Assembly (NCBI RefSeq): GCF_947499295.1
Contig: NZ_CANMNP010000015.1
Span: 62,001 to 126,000, forward strand
Source: an uncultured Roseibium sp.
GTDB taxonomy: Bacteria; Pseudomonadota; Alphaproteobacteria; Rhizobiales; Stappiaceae
Reading direction: 5' to 3'
Length of the DNA: 64,000 nt
Positions 17,655 to 26,701 of this stretch are shown here, in pieces. A model generated the notes under the pieces. It was not told the DNA's origin. It saw nothing but the letters and a program-made list of their open reading frames with translations, and ran no database searches. Positions within the stretch are counted from its first letter, which is position 1; each line of letters opens with the position of its first letter. The translations under genes and the position numbers were made by a program.

Positions 17655-19738
17655 TATTTGACATCCTTCCGGATCAACAAGAGACAACCGTCGGATTGAC
17701 CAACAGCCCTATAGGCCGAGGTCACAATCGTTGAAGTCTCCGCTTCGATGATGACTGCGGGTCCTTCCACTATGTGTCCCGTACTCATCGCGGTCCGTTT
17801 GACTTCTTTGGCCTCGACATCCTTGCGCAACGCGGCGTCAAATATCGTCCGTGTCCGAGAAATGTCCGCTTGAGCAGAACCCTCTTGCCGATGAACGGCA
17901 TCAGGTTCAGGCAAGAGGGATTCAACAATCAGTGACCAGTTGGTAATTTCCGGGGCAAGACCGTCGATTGTACGGCCGAAAAGCGTGCGGTAGGCATCTT
18001 CAAAAGCGGCGAGGATTGCCGGTTCATCGCCCGCGGCGAATGGCTTGTGCGGCAACGGAACCGGTATTTCCCACCCCTGACCCGAATAGCGCATGAAAGC
18101 TGTCAGTTTGGTCGTTGTTTGTCCGCCCTGAATTCCGGCCTCTACAAAGTCCCTGGCTTCAACTTCCATGGCACTCAGTGCAGTGTTGACAGCTTCGGCA
18201 TCGAACTCGGACAATGTTTGAAACAGGCCGCGCGTTGCCTCATAGCTGAACGGCGCACGCAAGAACCCGATCGCGGAGCCGACACCGGCTCCGGGCGGAA
18301 CCAGCAAGGCTCTGATACCGAGTTTTTCGCAAAGCCGGCAGGCATGCAGAGGCGCGCCGCCACCAAAGGCAATCATTGTGAAATGCTCAATGTCACGCCC
18401 GTTCTCAACCGTATGAACACGTGCGGCGTTGGCCATGTTTTCATCGACCATTTCCGTTACACCGAAGGCTGCTTCGGCAACCGAAATACCCTGTGAACCG
18501 GCAATACGGTCAAAAAGTGCATTTTGGGCATTGGCCAATGACAGAGGAATTGCGCCGCCCGCGAAATTGTCGGGATCCAACCTGCCGAGGACGAGGTTTG
18601 AATCCGTCACCGTTGGCTCAACTCCACCGCGCTGATAGCAGGCGGGACCAGGTTCGGAGGCAGCCGAACGTGGGCCCACCTGAATGCGTCCCATTGTGTC
18701 GATGGAAGCGATTGAGCCGCCTCCCGCACCGATTTCGACCATTTCCACCACGGGGGTGGATACGGTCATGCCGGAGCCCTTCTTGAAACGATAGGTGCGT
18801 GCCACTTCGAAGGTGTTTGCCGTTTTCGGGGAGCCGTCTTCAATGAGACAGATCTTTGCGGTTGTCCCGCCCATGTCGAACGACATGACTTTGTCGATCC
18901 CATGAGCGCGCGCGAACTCGGCGGCAAAGATTGCTCCGCCCGCAGGACCAGACTCCAAAAGCCGAACGGGTTGCTCCGAAGCGGTCTCGACGGAAATCAG
19001 ACCACCGCCGGAATGCAGCATGAACACTGGAGCTTCTATGCTGCTGGCCCGTAACTTTGAGACAAGCCGGTTCAGATATGCGGACACCTGAGGCTGGACG
19101 TAAGCATTTGCAATGACAGTGTTGAAACGGGGCAATTCGCGCATCTGCGGTGAAATGACAGACGACAGCGAGATGGATAGATCCGGCGCAAGCTCTTCAA
19201 GGGCTTCAGCCATCATGGTTTCGTGAGAATTGTTGGCGTAAGCGTGCATGAGACCCACGGCAACGGCCTCAAAACCACCGGCAACAATCCGTTCCGCCAT
19301 TGCTCTGGCTTCCAGGCGATCGAGTGCCAGCAGGACTTCTCCCTGAGGTCCCAACCGTTCGTTCAATGTGAAACGATGTTTTCGGGGCACAAGAGGTTTG
19401 GGCAGTTCAAGGTTCAGGTCGTATTGCTCGAAACGGTTTTCTGAACGCATCTCGATGACATCGCGGAACCCTTCGGTGGTTATAAAGGCTGTCTTAGCAC
19501 CGCGGCGTTCGATCAACGCATTGGTGACCAGTGTGGTCCCGTGAATAACCTGACCGATGTCTGACAGCGCGACGTTTGCCTTTTGCGCGGCAGTCTCGAT
19601 ACCTTGTAAAATCGCGCGTTCGGGTTCGGCGTAGTCGGTCAACACCTTACAGGTGGCCATGCCCCCGGCATGGTCGAGAGCGACATCGGTGAACGTACCG
19701 CCGATGTCCACGCCAACGCGAATGTCGGACATGTTCAT
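17654..19738 (-). CDS. Hydantoinase/oxoprolinase A subunit
   Basis: A 694-residue HyuA-family protein with the ATPase-fold start RVGVDIGGTFTDVAL, the HGTTLVTNALIERRG segment, the SFDMGGTTAKICLIEDG motif and the AARVHTVENGRDIEHF region of the C-terminal half. It should form the ATP-dependent cyclic amidase with the HyuB encoded next. It is a distinct copy from the partial gene at the left end of the window. A second ATG two codons in is equally possible as start. The DadA-like oxidase gene precedes it by 5 bases. Confidence 0.92.
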   Translation of the reverse strand: MNMSDIRVGVDIGGTFTDVALDHAGGMATCKVLTDYAEPERAILQGIETAAQKANVALSDIGQVIHGTTLVTNALIERRGAKTAFITTEGFRDVIEMRSENRFEQYDLNLELPKPLVPRKHRFTLNERLGPQGEVLLALDRLEARAMAERIVAGGFEAVAVGLMHAYANNSHETMMAEALEELAPDLSISLSSVISPQMRELPRFNTVIANAYVQPQVSAYLNRLVSKLRASSIEAPVFMLHSGGGLISVETASEQPVRLLESGPAGGAIFAAEFARAHGIDKVMSFDMGGTTAKICLIEDGSPKTANTFEVARTYRFKKGSGMTVSTPVVEMVEIGAGGGSIASIDTMGRIQVGPRSAASEPGPACYQRGGVEPTVTDSNLVLGRLDPDNFAGGAIPLSLANAQNALFDRIAGSQGISVAEAAFGVTEMVDENMANAARVHTVENGRDIEHFTMIAFGGGAPLHACRLCEKLGIRALLVPPGAGVGSAIGFLRAPFSYEATRGLFQTLSEFDAEAVNTALSAMEVEARDFVEAGIQGGQTTTKLTAFMRYSGQGWEIPVPLPHKPFAAGDEPAILAAFEDAYRTLFGRTIDGLAPEITNWSLIVESLLPEPDAVHRQEGSAQADISRTRTIFDAALRKDVEAKEVKRTAMSTGHIVEGPAVIIEAETSTIVTSAYRAVGQSDGCLLLIRKDVK

Positions 19739-19743
19739 ACTAT

Positions 19744-21018
19744 TCAGAACCCTTTGATGAATTGGTTGGCCGTGAAGGCAATATTGTAAAAGCGCGACAT
19801 CAGTGGCGCGCTCGTAACCGCTGCAACATCTGTCATTGGAAGGGGCAGCTCCGCCGGGTCCATCCCAGTCAACAAGCCTGCAATGCCTTGTCCAAAGATG
19901 GTGCCTGTTGTAATTCCGCGGCCGTTGTATCCGATGGGGGTGTAAAGCCCTTCGTCAAGCACGTGAATTCTTGGCAGGTGGTCCGGGGTCATGGCAATCT
20001 GGCCATGCCAGGCTTCGACGAATTTGATGTCGCCAAGATCAGGAAAAAGTCGAGACAACTGCTTTCTTGCCCATCGCTGGGAAAGACCGCTGGACTTGTC
20101 GCCAAGGACTTTCCCCATCGACCCGATGATCAATCGGTCCTCATTGTCCTTTCTGAGTGAGAACATAACGGGCGCCGTGTCCCACAGGCCTTGCCGTTCC
20201 GGCAAAATGTGCGCCGCGCGCTCACCAAGAGGTTCGCTTGCCAGTTGGAAGTAGTGGATCATCGTGAAGGTTTGCTTCAAACCAGGCCACAGATCGTCTG
20301 TGTAGGCGTTGGTGCCAAGAACCACGGCTTTGGCGTGCAGGTTTCCCTTGTCGGTCAGAACGCTCCATCCGCTGCCGGATTTTGCAAGCGATGTTACTTT
20401 GACACCTGTAGATATCGTCGCGCCTGCTGCGGTGGCGGCCCGTGCAAGGCCACGGCAGTATCCCATCGGGTTGACCGTACCTGCACGATGATCGACAAGG
20501 CCGCCGTGAAATACGTGTGTTCCGATTTTTTCCGAGATTTCTTCCCGGCCTAGCAAATCGACCGGTTCACCCAATGAATTCCATTCTTTCCATCTGGCTT
20601 CCAGATCGCGAAAACCGGATGGCGCGTGTGCTGCGTGAATGGTGCCGTTGCGTGTTGCTTCACACCGTATTTGATATTTTTCGATCAGGTCGAAAACCAT
20701 TGAAGGACCATCGCCAAACCGCTGCAAGAAGCGTGGTCCATAGGTTGCGCCAAGCTTTTCGCGCACTTGCGTTGGAGGCAGCCAGATGCCGGCATTGACG
20801 AGACCGACATTGCGTCCCGACCCGCCGAAGCCAACATGATTGGCCTCGATAACACAGGCGGACAGTCCAGCCTCAGCACAATGAAGCGCTGTTGAGAGCC
20901 CGGTGAATCCACCCCCTACAATGACAACATCGAATGTTTCGCCGTCCGGCAGGCGGCCTTCCAGGTCGCGCTCCTCGGCAGATACATCCCAAAGGGAAAT
21001 CGGCATTGTCCGTGTCAC
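19744..21018 (-). CDS. DadA-like FAD-dependent amino-acid/amine oxidoreductase
   Basis: A protein of about 424 residues of the DAO (glycine/D-amino-acid oxidase) family. The FAD fold is VVIVGGGFTGLSTALHCAE then ACVIEANHVGFGGSGRNVG, and the C-terminal part has YNGRGITTGTIFGQ. Such enzymes oxidise amino or secondary amine carbons to imines, which ties in with RidA in the same operon; gamma-glutamylputrescine oxidase and sarcosine oxidase are also in this group. I take GTG 21018, which has AGGAG eight bases upstream; ATG 21006 and an upstream TTG at 21048 are alternatives. It is the first gene of the minus-strand operon running to 12.26 kb. Confidence 0.88.
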   Translation of the reverse strand: MTRTMPISLWDVSAEERDLEGRLPDGETFDVVIVGGGFTGLSTALHCAEAGLSACVIEANHVGFGGSGRNVGLVNAGIWLPPTQVREKLGATYGPRFLQRFGDGPSMVFDLIEKYQIRCEATRNGTIHAAHAPSGFRDLEARWKEWNSLGEPVDLLGREEISEKIGTHVFHGGLVDHRAGTVNPMGYCRGLARAATAAGATISTGVKVTSLAKSGSGWSVLTDKGNLHAKAVVLGTNAYTDDLWPGLKQTFTMIHYFQLASEPLGERAAHILPERQGLWDTAPVMFSLRKDNEDRLIIGSMGKVLGDKSSGLSQRWARKQLSRLFPDLGDIKFVEAWHGQIAMTPDHLPRIHVLDEGLYTPIGYNGRGITTGTIFGQGIAGLLTGMDPAELPLPMTDVAAVTSAPLMSRFYNIAFTANQFIKGF

Positions 21019-21089
21019 AGCAATCGTCTCCTGTTTACGGCGACACAAAAATTTGCGCCTATAGGATTACTTGCAAACAACAATGCTGC

Positions 21090-21100
21090 GTGTCAATATA
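21090..21100 (-). promoter_or_regulatory. Conserved TATATTGACAC element before the dadA-like operon
   Basis: Read on the minus strand this is TATATTGACAC, containing a consensus -35 hexamer that points at the dadA-like operon; no strong -10 follows. The same 11 bases occur at 24773-24783 in front of the metC-like gene. The repeat suggests a common promoter or operator, perhaps for the IclR protein encoded between them. Confidence 0.45.
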
Positions 21101-21137
21101 AGAAATAAATGTTTTATATACCGGAACAGTGAGTGAG

Positions 21138-21539
21138 ATGAAAAAGCTTTCCAAAAATTCCGCCAGCATGGTCGCCGAAGCCCGTTCCCGCATTGAAGAA
21201 ATCGAAATTCAAGACCTGATCAACATGCTGGACGACCCAAATGTCGTTGTGGTCGACATACGCGATGTGCGTGAGCGCCAACGGTCTGGATTCATTCCCG
21301 GAAGTGTACATGCACCCAGAGGAATGGTCGAATTCTGGGTCGATCCGGAAAGCCCGTATTTCAAGGAAGTTTTTGGAGAGGACAAGAAATTTGTCTTCCA
21401 TTGTGCCTCCGGTTGGCGGTCAGCGCTGACAGTCGCCACGCTTCAGGACATGGGATTTGAAGCATCTCATTTGCGGGAAGGCTTCTCACAATGGGTAAAG
21501 CAAGAAGGTCCCGTCGAAATGCCTGAACCCAAATCTTGA
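21138..21539 (+). CDS. Rhodanese-like sulfurtransferase
   Basis: A single-domain rhodanese of about 133 residues. VVVVDIRDVRERQRSGFIPG and the active loop CASGWRS (Cys89) are present, so the thiol that carries the persulfide is intact. It would move or detoxify sulfane sulfur in the cytosol. It diverges from the dadA-like operon and lies next to sulfur-related genes (BisC-like, MetC-like, persulfide-dioxygenase-like). ATG 21138 has GTGAG close upstream; GTG 21129 is an alternative. The six-base active loop is of the catalytic rather than the regulatory kind. Confidence 0.85.
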   Translation: MKKLSKNSASMVAEARSRIEEIEIQDLINMLDDPNVVVVDIRDVRERQRSGFIPGSVHAPRGMVEFWVDPESPYFKEVFGEDKKFVFHCASGWRSALTVATLQDMGFEASHLREGFSQWVKQEGPVEMPEPKS

Positions 21540-21641
21540 ATTGAAATTCAATTCAGACTTTCAAATTCGACGGAATAGGGCAGCGACCGGCAAAATGTCG
21601 GTCTCCTGTTCACGGGATAAACCTTAGAGAAACTGTAACTG

Positions 21642-22412
21642 TCAGACGCGCGTGAGCTTGCGAGAAACGGCCTCGGCAGCGTGCGCTGAAAGAGCGCCAA
21701 AGCGTTCCTCACCGTCATCGGGAAGATTGACGTTTGGTACCGAAATGCCGATTGCGGCGACCGCTTCGCCATCGGGCAGTTTGATTGCGGCCCCGAAACT
21801 CAAAATCCGGTCACGAAATTCTCCGGTATCATAAGCATAGCCGCGCATTCTCGTTGCTTCGATGTCTTCGTCCAGCTGGCTCAGGGTTGTCATCGTTCGA
21901 CCGGTGAAGCCGGGCAGTGGCTCGGACAGCTTTTCTCGCAATCTTTCATAGTTGGCAGCCAGAATAGCTTTGCCTGTGCCAACGCAATGGATTGGCGCAG
22001 AACCGCCAATCGGATTCCAGGAGCGTATCGGCTTCTTGCTTTCAATCTTGTCGATGTAGACGACATTGAACTGTTCAGGCACGGCGAGATAGATGGTTTC
22101 ACCGGTTTCATCGGCGAGATAGGCCATCTCCGGCGCGGCGAGTTCTCTAAGATTGAGACTGTCGACGGTCGAACGTCCGACTTGCCACATCTTGAGTGTG
22201 ACAGCATACGCTCCGTCCTCTCTTTGAGTGACGTAGCCGAGCCGTGAAAGCGTCTGTAGAAGTCGAAAAGTGTTCGACTTGGTCAAATCCAGCGAACGTG
22301 AGATTTCAGTAACGCCGAGTGCGCTACGGGCTTCTGCCAGCTTTTCAAGTATCGCCAAGCCTTTGGAAAGTGTGGAATCTACTTTTGCTTCAGTCGCTTT
22401 TTTTTCTGACAT
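21642..22412 (-). CDS. IclR-family transcriptional regulator
   Basis: A 256-residue regulator with an N-terminal winged helix (GVTEISRSLDLTKSNTFRLLQTL) and the IclR effector domain (IHCVGTGKAILAA, MRGYAYDTGEF, AAIGISVPN). Effectors in the family are usually small organic acids. ATG 22412 or the GTG at 22418 could start it; the latter overlaps the stop of the BisC-like gene, so it is co-transcribed with that gene. It lies centrally between operons that share a TATATTGACAC element, and is the natural candidate to control them. Confidence 0.9.
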   Translation of the reverse strand: MSEKKATEAKVDSTLSKGLAILEKLAEARSALGVTEISRSLDLTKSNTFRLLQTLSRLGYVTQREDGAYAVTLKMWQVGRSTVDSLNLRELAAPEMAYLADETGETIYLAVPEQFNVVYIDKIESKKPIRSWNPIGGSAPIHCVGTGKAILAANYERLREKLSEPLPGFTGRTMTTLSQLDEDIEATRMRGYAYDTGEFRDRILSFGAAIKLPDGEAVAAIGISVPNVNLPDDGEERFGALSAHAAEAVSRKLTRV

Positions 22413-22414
22413 TT

Positions 22415-24742
22415 TCACGTTTCGCTGGTCATTTTCGGCACTGTAGCCGACGCATCTGCAAAGGTAAATCGCGGTGGAGCGTGTGCTTCAACGTCAGGTG
22501 CCTGTCCTTCAATTGGCATGATTTCGACATATGCGGAGTGAGCAGCAGGGCTTTGAGTGAGTGAGGACGTCCTAAGATCATGGGTGAGGACATTGGGATT
22601 GCCGTGGCGGTCGCGATGGTGTGGGTGTTTGAACTCCGGATCATACCAGGCGCCAGTCCACAGGAAGGCGCAGCCCTGTCGAATGTCATCCGTGATCCTG
22701 GCCCCGGCCAGACACTTCCCACGGTCATTTCGCAATTCGACAATGTCTCCATCCTTGATTTGCCGCTTTGCAGCGTCTTCCGGATGAAGCAGGACCGGCT
22801 CGCGGCCATCTATTTTTGCAGCAAGGCTGGTCGCGCCGTTGTCAAGCTGGCTATGCAGCCGCGTGCCAGGTTGGCCGGAAAGGAGTGATAGCGGGTAGCG
22901 ATCGTTCAATCCCACTTCTTTGTCTCTTGGTTCAAACCAGCTGGCGTGACCAGGACAATCCGGCAAATTCATTTCAGCAATTGCGTGTGAAAACAACTCA
23001 ATCAGACCTGATGGCGTCGGCAGTGCATTGTCTTGAGGGTTCTCGCGAAACTCTGCCAGAAAAACCTGCTCGGGTGACGGGTCCGGCAATGTAACGATAT
23101 CTCCGTCCAGAAAAGTGTTCCAGTCGGGTAGGTCAATGCCATTCTCAGTAGCTGCTTTTCTGGTTTCGTCCCAAAGACGCATCAGCCATCCTGCTTCATC
23201 AAGCCCCTCGGAAAAGTTCTGGTGATTTCCCAGCCGTTTTGAAAGGGTGCAAAAGATCTCATATTCAGTGAGAGCTTCTCCTGGCGGCGAAACAGCTGCC
23301 GGCATTGGAATTAGGGCGTTGTCAGATTTGCCCGCACCGAAGTCGTTTCTTTCCTGAGGTGCTGCAACTGGTAAAACGATGTCCGCATGCCGGGCAGTCG
23401 CAGTCCAGTTCATCTCATTGACGATTATTGTCTCAGGTCGTGAAAAGGCCTTGCGGAGCCTGTTGAGATCCTGGTGGTGGTGGAATGGGTTGCCGCCAGC
23501 CCACCAAACCAGTTTGATATCCGGGAATGTCCGCGTCTCGCCAAGGTACTTATACTGCCCAAGTGGATTGAGAAGCATTTCCGATATCATGGCGACTGGA
23601 ATGCAGTCTGACACCGCGGATCGTCCCTGCGGCAGGGCGCCCGGTCGAAAGGGGCGTTCCATATTGCCGATATTGCCGTTCACGCCATATCCGATTGTGA
23701 AACCTCCGCCCGGCAGTCCAATCTGTCCAAGCATCGCCGCCAGAGAAATTGTCATCCAAAGCGGTTGTTCTCCAAAATCGGCACGCTGCAAGCTTGCAGC
23801 ACAAGAAATCATGGTGCGTTTCGACGCCATCTCTCGAGCAAGGTTGCGCAAGCTTTCAGATGGAATGCCTGAAATGCCCGCTGCCCAACTAGCCGACTTT
23901 GCAACGCCATCCATTTCTCCAACCAGGTAGGCTGCGAGCCTGTCAAAGCCAGTTGTGTATTTGTCAAGAAATTCCCTGTCGTGAAGGTTTTCAGTCAAAA
24001 GCGTATGGGCAATTCCCATCATGACCGCGACATCTGTTCCTGGAAGCGGGGCGAGCCACTCGGCGGGAATGTCTGACGAAAGATCACTGCGTAACGGGCT
24101 GAAATTCACAAATCGGACACCTGCGTCTGCACAGGACTTAAGGTTTATCTTTATCCGGTGTCGGGATATGCCGCCGTCGCTGACTTGGGTGTTGCGCGTT
24201 GCGAGGCCGCCGAACAGCACCACAAGTTCGCTGTGTTTTGCCACAACGGTCCAACGCGTCGCCTGGGCGACGTGTTTGCGATAGTCGCCCAGAATAAACG
24301 GCATCAAGCTTAATGCAGCATTATAGCTGTAGTTGCCTTCGGATCGGACAAAACCGCCTAGCGTGTTCAGGAACCGCTTCAATTGGCTTTGCGCATGATG
24401 GAACCGGCCAGCGCTCGACCAGCCATATGAACCGGCAAAAATGGCATTGTTGCCATAGGTGCTCTTAACCCGACTGATCTCACCTGCCAGCAGGTCAATC
24501 ATTTCGGGCCAGGAGAGTTCGACAAAGGCATCTTCGCCGCGCGCTGCGGAGCCTGGGCCATTCTCTAGCCAGCCTTTTCGCACAGCAGGTTTCAGCACAC
24601 GCGCGCGACCGTTCAGGCTTTGGGCGATGTTTCCAGAAATTTGAGAAGGATTCGGATCGTCAGGGTGAGGAAGAACCGAGACAATGCGGCCGTCGGCGAC
24701 ATTAACGTAGCCTGGACCCCAATGATTTGACGTCAATTTCAT
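22415..24742 (-). CDS. Molybdopterin S/N-oxide reductase, BisC/DMSO-reductase type
   Basis: A 775-residue enzyme of the DMSO reductase family, closest in outline to biotin sulfoxide reductase BisC: it starts at SNHWGPGYVNVADGRI, has RKGWLENGPG, and lacks both a Tat signal and an N-terminal Fe-S cluster motif, so it is a soluble cytosolic enzyme. The GSYGWSSAGRFHHAQ segment places a serine (about Ser110) where the family binds molybdenum. It ends with the molybdopterin-binding dinucleotide domain (HSQLDNGATS, NDRGKCLAGA). It should reduce an S-oxide or N-oxide such as methionine or cysteine sulfoxides, DMSO or biotin sulfoxide. Coupled to iclR; divergent from metC-like gene. Confidence 0.87.
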   Translation of the reverse strand: MKLTSNHWGPGYVNVADGRIVSVLPHPDDPNPSQISGNIAQSLNGRARVLKPAVRKGWLENGPGSAARGEDAFVELSWPEMIDLLAGEISRVKSTYGNNAIFAGSYGWSSAGRFHHAQSQLKRFLNTLGGFVRSEGNYSYNAALSLMPFILGDYRKHVAQATRWTVVAKHSELVVLFGGLATRNTQVSDGGISRHRIKINLKSCADAGVRFVNFSPLRSDLSSDIPAEWLAPLPGTDVAVMMGIAHTLLTENLHDREFLDKYTTGFDRLAAYLVGEMDGVAKSASWAAGISGIPSESLRNLAREMASKRTMISCAASLQRADFGEQPLWMTISLAAMLGQIGLPGGGFTIGYGVNGNIGNMERPFRPGALPQGRSAVSDCIPVAMISEMLLNPLGQYKYLGETRTFPDIKLVWWAGGNPFHHHQDLNRLRKAFSRPETIIVNEMNWTATARHADIVLPVAAPQERNDFGAGKSDNALIPMPAAVSPPGEALTEYEIFCTLSKRLGNHQNFSEGLDEAGWLMRLWDETRKAATENGIDLPDWNTFLDGDIVTLPDPSPEQVFLAEFRENPQDNALPTPSGLIELFSHAIAEMNLPDCPGHASWFEPRDKEVGLNDRYPLSLLSGQPGTRLHSQLDNGATSLAAKIDGREPVLLHPEDAAKRQIKDGDIVELRNDRGKCLAGARITDDIRQGCAFLWTGAWYDPEFKHPHHRDRHGNPNVLTHDLRTSSLTQSPAAHSAYVEIMPIEGQAPDVEAHAPPRFTFADASATVPKMTSET

Positions 24743-24772
24743 ATTGTTTCGCTAATCAGAACGAATTTTCCG

Positions 24773-24805
24773 TATATTGACACACATAATGTCGGGTGTC
24801 ATCAT
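24773..24805 (+). promoter_or_regulatory. Promoter and palindrome before the metC-like gene
   Basis: TATATTGACAC (24773-24783) contains TTGACA at 24777-24782; 17 bases on is CATCAT at 24800-24805, a 4-of-6 match to a -10 box. TGACAC (24778-24783) and GTGTCA (24796-24801) form perfect 6-base inverted arms with a 12-base spacer lying between the two boxes. A dimeric repressor bound there would block the promoter. The IclR gene nearby is the likely candidate. Confidence 0.5.
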
Positions 24806-24838
24806 TTCAACACGACACAATTTCTGGAGCCACCCAAA

Positions 24839-25996
24839 ATGACAAAAACAAACCTGGCGGATGCCCTGGTGCATGGCGCCCGGCCAGGCGGGCCTGTCGG
24901 AAAACAAGTGAATTGGCCGGTCGAACTCGGTTCAACGGTGGTTTTCAGCACTCTTGAGGAATTTGAGATTGCAAAGGAGGCGCGATATGAAAACGGGACA
25001 CCCTATTACGGCCGATATGGAAATAATGCCACGTTTTCGCTTGAGCGCCTACTCGCCGAGTTGGACGAGGCTCACGGGGCAACGCTGACGTCATCAGGCG
25101 TCTCGGCCATCACGTCGACACTGCTTGCTCTCGCCAGGCCCGGGGATCACCTCCTGGTGGCAGAAAATCTCTATGGCAATACACGAGCGTTCTGCGACGG
25201 CTTGTTGAGGTCAATGAACATTGACATCGAACCCTTTGATCCGATGGAAGCTATTGGTGAGAAGATCCGGCCCGGTACCTGCGCCATCATGGCTGAGGCT
25301 CCAGGTTCTGGAACTTTCGAAGTCTGCGATCTGCCGGAGATCGGGCGTCAGGCCAAAGCAAGAGGGGTACCGGTTGTCTTTGACAACACCTGGGGATCGC
25401 CGGTTTTCTGCAATCCACTAACCCTCGGTGCGGATGTCGTTGTCTATTCCGGATCGAAACACCTTTGTGGACATTCTGACGCGATGCTCGGTGTTATCGC
25501 GGCCACGGAGAAATACCACAGCAGAATACGCCGAACAGTCATGTCGCTCGGGGACAAGCCCGGCGCACAGGAGGTTTTCCTGGCGCTTAGAGGGCTGAGA
25601 ACGCTCAAGATGCGTATGGAACATCAAAACAAAGCCGGCATTGAGATGGCTTCATGGCTTGCCGGCTTGCCAGAAGTGGATCGCATACTGCACCCGGCTT
25701 TTGAGAGCTGCCCCGGTCATCAGATTTGGAAAAGAGACTTTTCTGGTGCTGCGGGACTGTTTTCGGTCATTTTCAGGCCGTGTCCGGAAGTCCGGTTCCG
25801 TGCCTTTGTCGACGCGTTGACATGTTTCGGGATAGGCGTCAGCTGGGGCGGATATGAAAGCCTTGTTCTTCCCATGACAAGCGAACGTAGCCGCAAACTG
25901 GGGCAGGGTCCTCTGCTGCGGTTCAATATTGGTTTCGATGATCTTGAGACCCTGAAGGCAGATGTCACTCAGGCTTTAAAATTTCTCCAAGGATAG
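24839..25996 (+). CDS. PLP-dependent C-S lyase, cystathionine beta-lyase (MetC) type
   Basis: A 385-residue Cys/Met-metabolism PLP enzyme. The PLP lysine is Lys207 in VYSGSKHLCGH, the pyridine-nitrogen aspartate Asp182 in FDNTWG, the phosphate-site YGRY stretch is at 57-60, and the carboxylate-binding arginine lies near the end in LLRFNIGF. Alpha-proteobacterial MetC-type enzymes split cystathionine and other cysteine S-conjugates to pyruvate, ammonia and a thiol. GGAG precedes ATG 24839. It diverges from the BisC-like reductase gene and is followed after 8 bases by a VOC protein gene. A role in catabolism of a thioether amino acid fits the setting better than methionine synthesis. Confidence 0.87.
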   Translation: MTKTNLADALVHGARPGGPVGKQVNWPVELGSTVVFSTLEEFEIAKEARYENGTPYYGRYGNNATFSLERLLAELDEAHGATLTSSGVSAITSTLLALARPGDHLLVAENLYGNTRAFCDGLLRSMNIDIEPFDPMEAIGEKIRPGTCAIMAEAPGSGTFEVCDLPEIGRQAKARGVPVVFDNTWGSPVFCNPLTLGADVVVYSGSKHLCGHSDAMLGVIAATEKYHSRIRRTVMSLGDKPGAQEVFLALRGLRTLKMRMEHQNKAGIEMASWLAGLPEVDRILHPAFESCPGHQIWKRDFSGAAGLFSVIFRPCPEVRFRAFVDALTCFGIGVSWGGYESLVLPMTSERSRKLGQGPLLRFNIGFDDLETLKADVTQALKFLQG

Positions 25997-26004
25997 TTTA
26001 AAAC

Positions 26005-26640
26005 ATGCAAAACAAAATCGACCATATCGCTATTGGGTGCAAAGACCTCGACAGCGGCGCGGATGCGATGGAGACCATCCTCGATGTTGCGGTGCCGCTT
26101 GGCGGAAAACATGCGGCCATGAGTACGCACAACCGCGTTATGCAAGCAGGCAATGAAAGCTTTTTCGAGCTGATTTCAATCGACCCTGAGGCGCCAGAAC
26201 CTGGACGTGTTCGCTGGTTTTCGCTGGACGACGCGAACACACAGCGCAGGCTGAACGAACGCCCACGTGCATTGACCTGGGTTGTGAACACCAGCGACCT
26301 TGATGCCGTCGTTGCAGGCAGTCCGGTCGATCTTGGTGACGTCGTCGACTTTGCCCGGGGCGACAGAACCTGGCGCTTAACGGTTCCAGAAGATGGAAGC
26401 TTGCCGGGAGAAGGGCTGCTACCTGCCTTTATCGAATGGTCTCCCGGACCGCATCCATCGACCGGGCAGCAGGATCTCGGAATTCGGCTTAAAACCGTCA
26501 GACTGTCACATCCCGAGCCCGAACAGTTGGTGTCTCTGCTAAAGGCGCTGAATATTGATCATCTTGCTGAGGTGGTCAAAGGAGAGCCGGGCCTCTCATT
26601 CGTTCTGAAAACACCCAATGGTACCGTCGAGCTAGACTAG
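26005..26640 (+). CDS. VOC (glyoxalase-like) superfamily protein
   Basis: A 211-residue protein beginning IDHIAIGCKDLDSG, the usual first strand of a vicinal-oxygen-chelate domain; NESFFELISIDP and SFVLKTPNGTVELD are the matching later strands. His, Glu residues at these strands could bind a metal. It resembles the glyoxalase-like group that has no settled function. It lies 8 bases after the C-S lyase and is surely co-transcribed with it, so it may act on a product such as a thiol or 2-oxoacid adduct. No specific role is assigned. Confidence 0.75.
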   Translation: MQNKIDHIAIGCKDLDSGADAMETILDVAVPLGGKHAAMSTHNRVMQAGNESFFELISIDPEAPEPGRVRWFSLDDANTQRRLNERPRALTWVVNTSDLDAVVAGSPVDLGDVVDFARGDRTWRLTVPEDGSLPGEGLLPAFIEWSPGPHPSTGQQDLGIRLKTVRLSHPEPEQLVSLLKALNIDHLAEVVKGEPGLSFVLKTPNGTVELD

Positions 26641-26701
26641 ATCCAGACTCGGACACAGCAACTTATCCATAATTCAAGTTTTGGGTGGGGCGCTCGCCCG
26701 C

